A program made the translations under genes and the position numbers. Under the pieces are notes generated by a model that was given only the letters and a program-made list of their open reading frames with translations, was not told where the DNA came from and did no database searches. Below are positions 33,981 through 44,148 of a stretch of DNA of 64,000 bases, one piece after another. The DNA is from Loktanella sp. SALINAS62. Its GTDB lineage: Bacteria; Pseudomonadota; Alphaproteobacteria; Rhodobacterales; Rhodobacteraceae. Where the stretch lies: the NCBI RefSeq assembly GCF_018263905.1, contig NZ_JAAFZU010000027.1:19268-83267 (forward strand). The letters are read 5' to 3'. Position 1 is the first letter of the stretch. Each line of letters starts with the position of its first letter.

Positions 33981-34198
33981 GATTCCAATCTCAAAGCTTT
34001 TTCTGCAGACGCGGAAAAAATGCGGGGCAAAACCAGTCTTTTTTCCGGCGCTGTTTTCCCAATCTACGTTGGGCCAACAGTCCCTCACGCCGCAGTTTCG
34101 ATACGACTGTTTGGAACTGCCCCACACCGGGCTGCGTTTAGGAAACACACGAAACAACGCCGATTGACGTGTGCAAGCGACAAGGCAGGGGGCGCGGA

Positions 34199-36157
34199 AT
34201 GAACAATCGACAGACGGCCAACGGTGCGCTAGCAGAACGCGCCGCACAGCGGGTGGCCATCGAAAATATCGACCCGCACATCAATCAGGGCCGATTTGCG
34301 GCCAAGGCCGTCCAGGATTGGCCACTGACAATTACCGTCGATGTTTTTGGCGACGGACATGAACTATATGCCGCCGGGATCAATCTGCCGGACGGGACGA
34401 TCCACCCGATGGAACACGTGGCCAATGATCGCTGGCGCGCCGATGTCACGTTCACCGAAAACGGCCCTGCGCATTTCACTGTGTTGGGCTGGCGTGACGT
34501 CTGGGGCACATGGGTCCGCGATACTGGCAAAAAGATAGCGGCCGGGCAGGATATCAGCGTCGAATTGCAGGAAGCGCGGCAAATCCTGGATGGGATGGCA
34601 CCCGGACGTGGTGCCGCAAAGACGTACAAGGCTGTCGCAAAGGCCGCCAAGGCTGGCGACACCGAAACGTTGCTGTCCGACGATACCGCAGCATTCATGG
34701 CGGAACACGGACCGCGCGCGAACCTGACCAGATCTGCCGAGATCCCGGTTTGGGTCGACCGCGAACGCGCTGCGTTTTCGGCATGGTACGAGCTGTTCCC
34801 CCGGTCGCAGGGGGCCGAAGGGCAGCACGGCACCTTTGACGACGTGATCGACAAATTGGATTACGTGACCGATCTGGGGTTTAACATTCTTTATTTTCCG
34901 CCGATCCACCCCATCGGCACGACCAACCGCAAGGGCAAGAACAACAGCCTGCGCGCCGAACCGGGCGATGTCGGATCACCCTATGCGATCGGGTCGCCCG
35001 ACGGTGGAATGGATGCCGTTCACCCTGAACTGGGAACACTCGACGATTTCGACAGACTGGTCCGTGCCGCCGCCGAGAAGGGGCTGGAAATTGCGCTGGA
35101 TATCGCGCTGAACGCTTCCCCGGACCATCCGTGGATCGACGAACATCCGGACTGGTTCGAACGGCGGCCCGACGGCACGATCAAATTTGCCGAAAACCCG
35201 CCCAAGAAATACGAAGACATCGTCAATTTCAAATACTACAACGCCGACGGTTCGCCCAATACGCCATTCTGGCACGCGATCCGCGATCTGTTCCTGTTCT
35301 GGATCGATCACGGTGTCACAATCTTTCGCGTCGACAATCCGCACACCAAACCGTTTCCGTTCTGGGAATGGATCATCGCGGATGTCCGCCAGACCTGCCC
35401 AGAGGCGATTTTCCTGTCAGAGGCGTTTACCCGGCCCAAGCTGATGAAACAGCTTGCGAAACTGGGCTACAACCAAAGCTACACTTACTACACGTGGCGC
35501 AATTCCAAGGCAGAGCTGACAGAATACCTGACAGAACTGACGACGGAAGCCTGCCGCAACTATATGCGGCCCAACTTTTTCACCAATACGCCCGACATCA
35601 ACCCCTACTTCAACCATGACAGCGGACGACCGGGGTTCCGGACCCGTAGCGTGCTGGCAGGCACCCTGTCGGGCAACTGGGGGCTATATCAGGGTTTCGA
35701 ATTCTGCGAGGCCGACCGGCTTCCGCCAAAGGACGAATACAGCGACAGCGAAAAATACGAGCTGAAGCACCGCGATCTGGATGCCCCCGGCCACATCAAG
35801 GACGATGTGCGTCTGATCAACCGCATCCGCCGGGACAATCCCGCGATGAAGGATTTCACCAACCTTGAATTTTTCACGGCACACGAAGACCGGGTGCTGT
35901 TTTACGGACGGTTTGACGACCAGACCCGCAACTACCTGCTGTTCCATGTCCTGCTGGATCCCTTCGGCGGCGCCGATGTGCCGTTCGAGCTGCCCCTGTG
36001 GAAATTCGGACTGCCCGACGAAGCATCGATCGAGGTCGAGGACGCCGTGCAGGGCAACAGGTTCACATGGCACGGCAAGCATCACCTGCTGACGCTGGAC
36101 CCGCAGGACCGTCCCTATGCCATTTGGAAACTTTTCCCGCCGGGAGGCGCCGCATGA
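34199..36157 (+). CDS. glgE: Alpha-1,4-glucan:maltose-1-phosphate maltosyltransferase
   Basis: A 652-residue GH13_3 enzyme. An N-terminal beta domain (about 15-110) precedes SAWYELFPRS, NILYFPPIHPIGTTNRKGKN, EIALDIALNASPDHPWIDEH, the nucleophile Asp in IFRVDNPHTKPFPFWEW, the acid/base Glu in FLSEAFTRPKLMKQLAKLGY, and QSYTYYTWRN. These are GlgE-specific rather than amylase-like. It extends alpha-1,4-glucan with maltose from maltose-1-phosphate. The ATG at 34199 follows AGGGGGCG. Its stop overlaps the treS-maltokinase start, and all three genes form one operon. Confidence 0.95.
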   Translation: MNNRQTANGALAERAAQRVAIENIDPHINQGRFAAKAVQDWPLTITVDVFGDGHELYAAGINLPDGTIHPMEHVANDRWRADVTFTENGPAHFTVLGWRDVWGTWVRDTGKKIAAGQDISVELQEARQILDGMAPGRGAAKTYKAVAKAAKAGDTETLLSDDTAAFMAEHGPRANLTRSAEIPVWVDRERAAFSAWYELFPRSQGAEGQHGTFDDVIDKLDYVTDLGFNILYFPPIHPIGTTNRKGKNNSLRAEPGDVGSPYAIGSPDGGMDAVHPELGTLDDFDRLVRAAAEKGLEIALDIALNASPDHPWIDEHPDWFERRPDGTIKFAENPPKKYEDIVNFKYYNADGSPNTPFWHAIRDLFLFWIDHGVTIFRVDNPHTKPFPFWEWIIADVRQTCPEAIFLSEAFTRPKLMKQLAKLGYNQSYTYYTWRNSKAELTEYLTELTTEACRNYMRPNFFTNTPDINPYFNHDSGRPGFRTRSVLAGTLSGNWGLYQGFEFCEADRLPPKDEYSDSEKYELKHRDLDAPGHIKDDVRLINRIRRDNPAMKDFTNLEFFTAHEDRVLFYGRFDDQTRNYLLFHVLLDPFGGADVPFELPLWKFGLPDEASIEVEDAVQGNRFTWHGKHHLLTLDPQDRPYAIWKLFPPGGAA

Positions 36158-39100
36158 ACATCATCGACAAAGACCAACTGACCCCCGATCCCGCCGTGGA
36201 AGAGCCCGACTGGTACAAGGATGCGGTGATCTACCAGATCCATGTCAAGGCGTTTCAGGACAGCAACGGTGACGGGATCGGTGATTTCGCAGGTCTGATG
36301 CAACGGCTGGATCACGTGCAGGAACTGGGTGCGACTGCGGTCTGGCTTTTGCCGTTCTATCCGTCGCCCCAGCGTGATGACGGCTATGACATCGCGGAAT
36401 ACAAGGAAATCAACCCGTCCTACGGGACGATGGATGATTTCCAGGGCTTCGTGGACGAAGCGCATCGCCGCGGGCTAAAGGTCATTACCGAACTGGTCAT
36501 CAACCACACCAGCGACCAGCACGACTGGTTCCAACAGGCCCGCAACGCCCCGAAAGGCAGCGCAGAGCGAGATCTGTATGTCTGGTCCGACGATCCGACC
36601 AAATGGATGGACAAGACGCGGGTGATCTTTAACGACACCCACGACAGCAATTGGTCATGGGACCCGGTGGCGGAACAATTCTACTGGCACCGCTTTTTCG
36701 ATCACCAGCCGGACCTGAATTTCGACAACCCTGACGTGCTGAAGAAGGTGCTGGATGTCATGCACTTCTGGCTGGAAAAAGGCGTCGACGGTCTGCGGCT
36801 GGACGCGATCCCCTATCTGGTCGAACGCGACGGCACCAACAACGAAAACCTGCCCGAAACCCATGACGTGCTGAAGGCGATCCGCGCCGATCTGGACCAG
36901 CATTTCGAAGGCAAGATGTTGCTGGCCGAAGCGAACCAGTGGCCAGAGGACACCCGCCCCTATTTCGGCGAAGGTGATGAATGCCATATGGGGTTCCACT
37001 TTCCACTGATGCCACGGATGTACATGGCCGTCGCACAGGAAGACCGATATCCGATCACCGACATCATCCGGCAGACGCCAGCAATTCCGGAAAACTGCCA
37101 GTGGGCGATTTTCCTGCGCAACCATGACGAACTGACACTGGAAATGGTGACGGACCGCGAACGCGATTATCTGTGGGACACCTATGCCAGCGACAAGCGC
37201 GCACGGATCAACATGGGCATCCGCCGGCGCCTTGCGCCGCTGCTGCAGAACGACCGCCGCAAGATCGAATTGCTGAATTCGCTTTTGTTTTCGATGCCCG
37301 GCACGCCGGTTGTCTACTATGGCGACGATATCGGGATGGGCGACAATTATTATCTGGGCGACCGCGACGGTGTCCGCACACCGATGCAATGGTCCGCCGA
37401 CCGCAACGCGGGCTTTTCGCGGGCCAATCCGCAGCGGCTGTATCTGCCGACCATTCAGGACCCCGTGCACGGCTACGAATCCGTCAACGTCGAGGCGCAG
37501 CAAAACGCGCCGTCGTCGCTGCTGAACTGGATGAAGCGAATGATTGCCGTGCGTCAACGGCACCCGGTCTTTGGCCGTGGGGAAATCGAACTGCTCTATC
37601 CGCGTAACCGCAAGGTGCTGGCCTACGTCCGCCGTCTGGGGGACGAGGTGATGCTGTGCGTGGCGAACCTGTCGCGTCAGGCGCAGGCCGCCGAACTGGA
37701 CCTGTCGGATCATGCGGGCCGCGTGCCGATCGAACTGACGGGCCAGTCGCCGTTTCCGCCTGTGGGCGAGCTGCCGTATCTGCTGACCATGCCCGCCTAT
37801 GGCTTTTATTGGTTCGCTTTGGCCAACGCCAACGAAGCACCAAGCTGGCATTCGCCTTATACCCAGATGTTGCCCGATTTCGTGACTCTGACCACCCGGA
37901 CAGGCACCATCGGCAACGCCATGGATGACAAATCCGCCGCCGATTTCGAAAGCCAGACGCTGCGCGACTATCTGCCCCTGCAACGCTGGTTCGCCGCCAA
38001 GGAGGACCGCATTTCGCAAACAAAGCTGCGGCGGCTGGTCGAAATTGACGGCAAGCATTTGCTGTCCATTGTCGACGTCACGGCTGGCGACAACGAGCAG
38101 CGATATTTCCTGCCGCTGTCCGCCGTCTGGGGCGAAGATCACCTGACATTGGGGCCGCGCCTGCCTGCCACGCTGGCAAAGCTGCGGCAGGCCAACCGGG
38201 TCGGCGCGATTCTGGATGGTGTGGTGGACGAAGATCTGGCCAACACCCTGTTGGAGGCGTTGAAAGAAGGCCGTCAACTGTCAGCCGATGGCGAAGGCCG
38301 GATCGACTTTACCCGGTCCGATCGACTGGCCGATCTGGCAGACGATGCGGGCGAACCCCGCTTGTTGTCCGCGGAACAGTCGAACGCGTCTATCGCGTTT
38401 TCCGACAAGCTGATCCTGAAACTGTACCGACGTCTGCAAAAGGGGCTACAACCCGATATCGAAGTCGCCCGGTTCCTGACCGACGAAACCGATTTCGCGG
38501 CGACCCCGCGCCTGCTGGGCACGATCGACTGGACCGAAGCCGACGGTCAGGTCACGACGCTTGGGGCCATATCCGAATTCGTCCGCAATCAGGGCGACGC
38601 CTGGACCTATGTGACCGAGGCGCTGGATCGCGATATGGAACGGCTGGAAACCTCTGGCCCTGACACCGACCCGGCGGACGCGGATGCCGTCATGGGCGGG
38701 CCATTGGATCTGGGCCGTGTTCTGGGCCAGCGCACCGCTGAATTGCACCGCGCCATGTCGAGCGGTGATCGCGGATCTGCCTTTGGGATCGACGATCTGG
38801 ACAAACCCAATCTGAACCGCATGGTTGACGAAATCATGGGCGAGGTGACGGGCGTTCTGGACCATCTGCAAGGTCATCTGGGTGCATTGTCGGATACGGG
38901 CCGCGCACTGGCCGAAAAACTGCTGGATCAACGCAGGACCTTGCTGGACCGCATTTCAGGTTTGAAATCGGCCAATCCGTCGGGCGGCTTGTCGCGGATT
39001 CACGGCGATTACCATCTGGGTCAGGTGCTTGTTGTTCAGACTGATGTGATGATCATCGACTTCGAAGGCGAACCGACCCGCAGCCTGGCTGAACGCACCG

Positions 39101-39447
39101 CAAAAACCTCGCCGCTGCGCGATGTGGCGGGGATGCTGCGCAGCTTCGACTATGCGCTGTGGACCACGGCCCGCCGTCGCATCGAGCTGGGCGCCGACCC
39201 GCACCAGACGCTTGACGGTGTGGATCACTGGCGTGCAGTCACGTCTGGCACGTTCCTTGACGCCTACCGCGACACGATGGACGGCGCGGCAGTGCATCCC
39301 GCCGAACGCGACTTTGAACAGGCGCTGCTTGATCTCTTCCTGATCCAGAAGGCCGCTTACGAAGTGGCCTATGAAATGGCCATGCGGCCCGATTGGATCG
39401 AAATTCCCCTGCGGGGTCTTCTGGCCCTGATTGACGATGGACATTAA
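36154..39447 (+). CDS. treS: Trehalose synthase fused to maltokinase
   Basis: A 1097-residue two-enzyme fusion. Residues 1-590 are TreS (GH13_16): DWYKDAVIYQIHVKAFQDSN, LPFYPSPQRDDGYDIAEY, GLRLDAIPYLVERDGTNNEN (nucleophile Asp), LLAEANQWPED (Glu) and FLRNHDELTLEMV. Residues about 640-1097 are maltokinase (Pep2/Mak): LSRIHGDYHLGQVLV with the catalytic Asp, then MIIDFEGEPTRSLAERTAK with the Mg-binding Asp. It isomerises trehalose to maltose and phosphorylates it to maltose-1-phosphate, the GlgE substrate. The fusion allows channelling. The ATG lies within the glgE stop. Confidence 0.95.
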   Translation: MNIIDKDQLTPDPAVEEPDWYKDAVIYQIHVKAFQDSNGDGIGDFAGLMQRLDHVQELGATAVWLLPFYPSPQRDDGYDIAEYKEINPSYGTMDDFQGFVDEAHRRGLKVITELVINHTSDQHDWFQQARNAPKGSAERDLYVWSDDPTKWMDKTRVIFNDTHDSNWSWDPVAEQFYWHRFFDHQPDLNFDNPDVLKKVLDVMHFWLEKGVDGLRLDAIPYLVERDGTNNENLPETHDVLKAIRADLDQHFEGKMLLAEANQWPEDTRPYFGEGDECHMGFHFPLMPRMYMAVAQEDRYPITDIIRQTPAIPENCQWAIFLRNHDELTLEMVTDRERDYLWDTYASDKRARINMGIRRRLAPLLQNDRRKIELLNSLLFSMPGTPVVYYGDDIGMGDNYYLGDRDGVRTPMQWSADRNAGFSRANPQRLYLPTIQDPVHGYESVNVEAQQNAPSSLLNWMKRMIAVRQRHPVFGRGEIELLYPRNRKVLAYVRRLGDEVMLCVANLSRQAQAAELDLSDHAGRVPIELTGQSPFPPVGELPYLLTMPAYGFYWFALANANEAPSWHSPYTQMLPDFVTLTTRTGTIGNAMDDKSAADFESQTLRDYLPLQRWFAAKEDRISQTKLRRLVEIDGKHLLSIVDVTAGDNEQRYFLPLSAVWGEDHLTLGPRLPATLAKLRQANRVGAILDGVVDEDLANTLLEALKEGRQLSADGEGRIDFTRSDRLADLADDAGEPRLLSAEQSNASIAFSDKLILKLYRRLQKGLQPDIEVARFLTDETDFAATPRLLGTIDWTEADGQVTTLGAISEFVRNQGDAWTYVTEALDRDMERLETSGPDTDPADADAVMGGPLDLGRVLGQRTAELHRAMSSGDRGSAFGIDDLDKPNLNRMVDEIMGEVTGVLDHLQGHLGALSDTGRALAEKLLDQRRTLLDRISGLKSANPSGGLSRIHGDYHLGQVLVVQTDVMIIDFEGEPTRSLAERTAKTSPLRDVAGMLRSFDYALWTTARRRIELGADPHQTLDGVDHWRAVTSGTFLDAYRDTMDGAAVHPAERDFEQALLDLFLIQKAAYEVAYEMAMRPDWIEIPLRGLLALIDDGH

Positions 39448-39450
39448 ATT

Positions 39451-41661
39451 ATGACCACTGACACTTTCCCCGACACCGCCCCGCCCGCGTCAGAAATTCA
39501 GGATATTCTGCGTGGCCAGAATGGTGACCCGTTCCGCACGCTGGGCATGCACCAGCAAGATGGCGGACCGGTTACGATCAACGTCTTTGCCCCCGACGCG
39601 ACAGAAGTGACGTTGTGCGACGCCAAAGGCAAGGATGTCACAACGCTGACGCGGATCGATGACGAAGGATTCTTTCACGCCGCACTGCCCAAAAAGCGCA
39701 AGCCATTCGCCTATCGGCTGAAGATGCGCAATGCGGTCGGCCATACATGGGACGTGATCGACCCCTACGCCTGCGGTCCATGGCTGGGCGAAATGGACGA
39801 ATACCTGCTGGGCGAAGGGCGGCACGAAGAACTGTACCGCAAGTTGGGCGCGCATCCGGTCACGCATGACGGGATCGACGGCACCGCGTTTGCCGTCTGG
39901 GCGCCCAACGCGCGCCGCGTATCGGTTGTGGGCCATTTCAATGCTTGGGACGGGCGCCGCCACCCCATGCGGCGACGCGGTGCATCGGGTGTGTGGGAAA
40001 TCTTTCTGCCCGGCATCACACGCGGCGAGATCTATAAATATGAAATCGTCGGTGCCTATGGCCATGTACAGGCGCTGAAAACCGACCCGGTGGGCTTTCG
40101 CGCCGAACAGCCGCCCGAAACCGCGTCCATCGTGGATGGACTGATCCAGCGCGACTGGTCCGATGCCGAATGGTTCGCAAATCAGGATCGCGACCAACGC
40201 CGCGCGCCGATGTCCATCTACGAGGTGCATCCCGGCAGCTGGCGGCGTGGCGACGGCAATACGATGTTAAGCTACGAAGACATGGGTAACCAACTGATCG
40301 ACTATGTGACCCAGATGGGGTTTACGCACGTCGAATTCCTGCCCATCGGTGAACACCCGTTTTCGGGGTCTTGGGGCTATCAGCCCATCGGACTTTTCGC
40401 GCCCACGTCACGGTTCGGCACGCCACAGGAATTTGCCGCCATGGTGGACCGTCTGCACGGGGCCGGGATCGGTGTGATCGTCGATTGGGTGCCCGCGCAT
40501 TTCCCAACCGACGCGCATGGGCTGGGGCAATTCGACGGCACAGCGCTGTATGAACACGCGGACCCGCGACAGGGGTTTCATCAGGACTGGAACACGCTGA
40601 TCTATAACTTTGGTCGGCGCGAGGTTGCGAATTTCCTGCGCGCCTCTGCCACGTATTGGCTGAAAGAGCTTCACGTCGATGCGCTGCGCGTCGATGCGGT
40701 CGCGTCGATGCTGTATCTGGATTATTCCCGCAACGACGGCGAATGGATTCCAAACCGCTATGGCGGGCGTGAAAATCTGGATGCCATCGATTTCCTGAAA
40801 GGCGTGAATGAAACCGCCCGCGATTATGCCCCGCATGCGCTGACCATCGCAGAAGAAAGCACCGCCTGGCCCGGTGTATCGCGTCCCGTGTCCGAAGACG
40901 GGCTGGGGTTCGATTTCAAATGGAACATGGGGTGGATGCACGACACGCTGGAATACATGCAGCAGGATCCGATCCACCGGAAATACCACCATCATTCCAT
41001 GACCTTTGGACTGGTCTATGCGTTTTCGGAAAACTTTGTCCTCCCGCTCAGCCATGACGAGGTGGTCCACGGCAAAGGGTCCATGCTGAACAAGATGCCC
41101 GGCGACCGTTGGCAGCAGTTCGCGAACCTGCGCGCCTATTACGGGTTCATGTGGGGACACCCCGGCAAGAAGCTGTTGTTCATGGGCTGCGAATTCGGAC
41201 AGGACCGCGAATGGAACCACGATCAATCGCTGGATTGGCACCTGCTGGATGACCCCATGCACGACGGCGTCCGCAAACTGGTCGCGGACTTGAACGCGCT
41301 TTACCGGTCCGAACCGGGCCTGCACGAACGCGACTGTCAGCCCGAAGGGTTTGACTGGATCGAAGGCGGCGATACCCAAAACAACGTCTTTTCGTTCGTC
41401 CGTTATGGCGAAGAGGGCACGAAACCGGTCGTGGTGGTCTGCAATATGTCGCCGGTGCTGCGGCAGGATTACCGTATCGGTGTCCCGCAGTCGGGCCAGT
41501 GGCGCGAGGCGCTCAACAGCGACGCTGCGGACTATGGTGGGTCCGGTGCTGGCAACCCGGACGGTCTGACGGCGGATGGCGACGCGACGCACGGGTTTGC
41601 CAATTCGCTGTCACTGACGCTGCCGCCCTTGTCATCGGTCTTTCTGGTGCCGGATGACTGA
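39451..41661 (+). CDS. glgB: 1,4-alpha-glucan branching enzyme
   Basis: A 736-residue GH13_9 branching enzyme. An N-terminal CBM48-type domain contains [20 protein letters not shown]. The barrel follows with [27 protein letters not shown], the nucleophile Asp in [16 protein letters not shown], the Glu in [14 protein letters not shown], and [14 protein letters not shown]. It introduces alpha-1,6 branches into the glucan made by GlgE. It starts 3 bases after the treS-maltokinase stop. No glgC or glgA is present here, so this locus makes glucan from trehalose rather than ADP-glucose. Confidence 0.96.
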   Translation: MTTDTFPDTAPPASEIQDILRGQNGDPFRTLGMHQQDGGPVTINVFAPDATEVTLCDAKGKDVTTLTRIDDEGFFHAALPKKRKPFAYRLKMRNAVGHTWDVIDPYACGPWLGEMDEYLLGEGRHEELYRKLGAHPVTHDGIDGTAFAVWAPNARRVSVVGHFNAWDGRRHPMRRRGASGVWEIFLPGITRGEIYKYEIVGAYGHVQALKTDPVGFRAEQPPETASIVDGLIQRDWSDAEWFANQDRDQRRAPMSIYEVHPGSWRRGDGNTMLSYEDMGNQLIDYVTQMGFTHVEFLPIGEHPFSGSWGYQPIGLFAPTSRFGTPQEFAAMVDRLHGAGIGVIVDWVPAHFPTDAHGLGQFDGTALYEHADPRQGFHQDWNTLIYNFGRREVANFLRASATYWLKELHVDALRVDAVASMLYLDYSRNDGEWIPNRYGGRENLDAIDFLKGVNETARDYAPHALTIAEESTAWPGVSRPVSEDGLGFDFKWNMGWMHDTLEYMQQDPIHRKYHHHSMTFGLVYAFSENFVLPLSHDEVVHGKGSMLNKMPGDRWQQFANLRAYYGFMWGHPGKKLLFMGCEFGQDREWNHDQSLDWHLLDDPMHDGVRKLVADLNALYRSEPGLHERDCQPEGFDWIEGGDTQNNVFSFVRYGEEGTKPVVVVCNMSPVLRQDYRIGVPQSGQWREALNSDAADYGGSGAGNPDGLTADGDATHGFANSLSLTLPPLSSVFLVPDD

Positions 41662-41679
41662 CGCCTGCGCGCCGTCAGA

Positions 41680-42693
41680 TCACAGCTTCAGGACGATCGG
41701 CACGATCAGCACCAGCGCAAAGATCCGCGCGAAATGGTGCACGGCGACATAGGCCGGATCATACCCCAGCGACAGGCCGATGGCGGCCATCGCTTCCACC
41801 CCGCCGGGCGCAAAAGCGATCCAGATCTGACCGAACGGCAGGCCGGTCAGAAGGTTTGCAATCACCGCAAAGCAAAGCGATACGACAAGCGCACTGCAGA
41901 CGACGGCCAGACCGGCGGCGGCGTATTTTCGGAATTGCGCAGCGGTGACTCGGCTCATCCTTGACCCCAGAACGGCCCCGGTCAGTGCAAAGGCCGCAAA
42001 GATCGCCCAATCGGGGGCGAGGCCTTGCACCAGACCGACGGCGTGGCCAGACGCACTGATAACCATCCCAGCCAAGAGACACGCCGCAGGCAGGCCAGCC
42101 TGTGTGCCGAGAAGGCCCAGAATTATGGAAATGGCCAAAAGCGCAGCCAAGACAGGCAGGGACATGACAGTGACATCGACCGGCAACGCCACCGCCGATT
42201 GATCCAGCGCGACCGCCAGTGGCGGCACCGCGATGACCAGCACCAAAAGCCGCATCACCTGCAGGAACATGACGGCAGCGGCGTCGCCGCGGCCTTCGAC
42301 CGCAATCGCGATGGCATTCGACATGGTGCCGGGCGAACTGGCCAGCGTCGCGGTCTGTGTATCCAGACCGAACCCCCGCGACAGCACCAGCCGCCCCGTC
42401 AGGATCGTTGCAAACAATGATGCGACAAGCACCACCAAACTTACGCTCCACGTGCCCAGTTGAGTGAACAATTGTTCATCCACCCCTGCCCCCAACGACA
42501 CGCCGATAGTTGCAAAGGCCAGATTGCGCAGGGCGTCAGGCAGGCCGACACGCCCACCGATTGCAGCCAGCCCGGCCACGGCCAGCGTACTGCCGATCAG
42601 CGCACCCGCCGGAATTCCGACAATGGCGGCCAATGCCGCCCCCACAAACCCCGCCCCAAGGGTGGCAGCAGTGGACCGGATATTTATCATCAT
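41680..42693 (-). CDS. AbrB-family (PF05145-type) membrane protein
   Basis: A 337-residue integral membrane protein with about 10 hydrophobic helices in two similar halves. Each half carries a short re-entrant-like glycine segment (LASSPGTMSNAIAIAVEGRG and WIAFAPGGVEAMAAIGLSLG). The APGG/SPGT plus Glu pattern is characteristic of the AbrB family of putative transporters, unrelated to the Bacillus AbrB regulator. Some members are annotated as ammonia-monooxygenase-linked; the true substrate is unknown. The second of the upstream Met codons (42693) starts the conserved sequence. It converges with glgB. Confidence 0.85.
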   Translation of the reverse strand: MMINIRSTAATLGAGFVGAALAAIVGIPAGALIGSTLAVAGLAAIGGRVGLPDALRNLAFATIGVSLGAGVDEQLFTQLGTWSVSLVVLVASLFATILTGRLVLSRGFGLDTQTATLASSPGTMSNAIAIAVEGRGDAAAVMFLQVMRLLVLVIAVPPLAVALDQSAVALPVDVTVMSLPVLAALLAISIILGLLGTQAGLPAACLLAGMVISASGHAVGLVQGLAPDWAIFAAFALTGAVLGSRMSRVTAAQFRKYAAAGLAVVCSALVVSLCFAVIANLLTGLPFGQIWIAFAPGGVEAMAAIGLSLGYDPAYVAVHHFARIFALVLIVPIVLKL

Positions 42694-42993
42694 GGCGTTG
42701 CCCTTGTTCAGACGTTCCGCGTGCCGCACCTTGGCCACACTGGATCCGCAGGACTCTTTTGCAGCGCCCACCCAACATTGACCAGTCACCACCAAGGATC
42801 GACAGCTTCCGCCGCAGGTTGTTTATCGGGCGACCTACGGCGTCCAATCAATAAATTAATCCAGTTTTATCAGACGGATGATTGATCGCTGAACGCGCGT
42901 CCAAGTCTGGACATCCGCCCGGCCCCTCGGTTCGATGCCGCGTCAGGCGACCTTGATCGGTGGCCCGCTTTCCATGTTGCAGGAGGTTACACA
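42694..42993. promoter_or_regulatory. Divergent intergenic region (AbrB-like / TRAP SBP)
   Basis: This 300-base gap separates two divergent genes. No third gene is convincing. The strong ribosome site CAGGAGGTTACACA precedes the SBP ATG. A small GTCC-aagtct-GGAC inverted repeat lies in the middle, at about 42899-42912. I could not assign promoter boxes. Confidence 0.45.
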
Positions 42994-44079
42994 ATGGATC
43001 GTCGTTCTTTCATTCGCGCAGGCGCGCTGGGGGCCACGGCCACAGCACTGGCCGCACCCGCCATCGCGCAGGGCAATACCACGTGGCGGATGGTCACCAC
43101 GTGGCCAAAGAATTTTCCCGGTCTGGGTGTCGGTGCCCAGCGCCTTGCTGACCGGATCACCACGGCTTCGGGTGGACGGCTGACCGTACAGGTCTTTTCC
43201 GCCGGTGAAATGGTCCCACCGCTGCAATCGCTGGACGCCGTGATCGACGGCACAGCTGAAATGAGCCACGGTGCTGCCTATTACTGGCAGAACAAATCCC
43301 CCGCCCTGTCGTTCTTTACCGGCGTGCCCTACGGCATGACCACGCAAGAACTGGGTGCTTGGGTCCGGTTCATGGGCGGTCAGGAAATCTGGGACGAGGT
43401 GTATGACCAGTTCGGCGTGCAGGGCTTTTTGTCAGGCAACACCGGCACGCAGGCCGGTGGCTGGTTCAAGAATGAACTGATGGGCGTCGAAGACGTCAAT
43501 GGCCTGCGGTTCCGCACCCCCGGTCTGGGTGGTCAGGTCTGGGAAAAGCTGGGTGCGACCGTCACCAACATGGCTGCTGGCGAAATCTTTCAGGCCTTAC
43601 AGTCCGGCACGCTGGACGCTGCAGAATTCGTCGGACCCTACAATGATCTGGCGCTGGGATTTTATCAGGTCTGCAAGAACTACTATTTCCCCAGCTTCGT
43701 GGAACCGGGGCTTGCGACCGAACTGGTCGTCGACAAGGCGAAATATCAGGCGCTGCCCGCAGACCTGCAAGCCATCGTGCGTGATTGCAGTCAGGCAGAA
43801 TACGACATGGTCGCCGCCGATTTTGCCGCCAACGATCCGCGCGCGCTGCAAACGCTTGTGAACGATCATGGCGTGAACGTGCGGCAATTCCCCGACAGCA
43901 TTCTGGAAGCAGGTGCCACCGCGTCGATGGAAGTGTTGACAGAACTGCGCGACAGCGGCGACGCACTGGTCAAGAAAACCGCCGAAAGCTTTGTTGAATC
44001 GCTGAAGGTGCTGCGCACCCGTACGCAAGACATCGACGCGCCCTTTGTGCAGGCCCGCGAAAAGTACCTGACGCTTTGA
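42994..44079 (+). CDS. TRAP transporter substrate-binding protein (2-oxo acid type)
   Basis: A 361-residue DctP-family periplasmic protein with a twin-arginine signal peptide (MDRRSFIRAGALGATATALA, cleavage after about AIAQ). The mature start WRMVTTWPKNFPGLGVGAQR and the LGGQVWEKLGATVTNMAAGE segment with AAEFVGPYNDLALGFY resemble TakP, the alpha-keto-acid TRAP receptor of Rhodobacter. This suggests pyruvate or 2-oxo-acid binding. It converges on dctM/dctQ, its likely partners, across a shared terminator. That is an unusual arrangement; these genes are normally co-directional. Confidence 0.9.
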   Translation: MDRRSFIRAGALGATATALAAPAIAQGNTTWRMVTTWPKNFPGLGVGAQRLADRITTASGGRLTVQVFSAGEMVPPLQSLDAVIDGTAEMSHGAAYYWQNKSPALSFFTGVPYGMTTQELGAWVRFMGGQEIWDEVYDQFGVQGFLSGNTGTQAGGWFKNELMGVEDVNGLRFRTPGLGGQVWEKLGATVTNMAAGEIFQALQSGTLDAAEFVGPYNDLALGFYQVCKNYYFPSFVEPGLATELVVDKAKYQALPADLQAIVRDCSQAEYDMVAADFAANDPRALQTLVNDHGVNVRQFPDSILEAGATASMEVLTELRDSGDALVKKTAESFVESLKVLRTRTQDIDAPFVQAREKYLTL

Positions 44080-44101
44080 CCTGACGGCCACTGAAAACGA
44101 C

Positions 44102-44132
44102 AAAGGCCCGGACAGTGCGTCCGGGCCTTTTT
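44102..44132. terminator. Rho-independent terminator after the TRAP SBP
   Basis: AAGGCCCGGA and TCCGGGCCTT form a 10-bp stem with a 7-base loop, flanked by AAA and TTTTT, so it can act on both strands. It lies 23 bases past the SBP stop and 17 bases past the dctM stop on the opposite strand. Confidence 0.85.
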
Positions 44133-44148
44133 GCATGCGGCGTCCGCG

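Noticed and set aside
36655-38277. Long open frame (540 codons) antisense to treS-maltokinase
   Set aside because: It mirrors the codon structure of a G+C-rich gene, has no recognisable family, and treS has strong domain evidence on the other strand.
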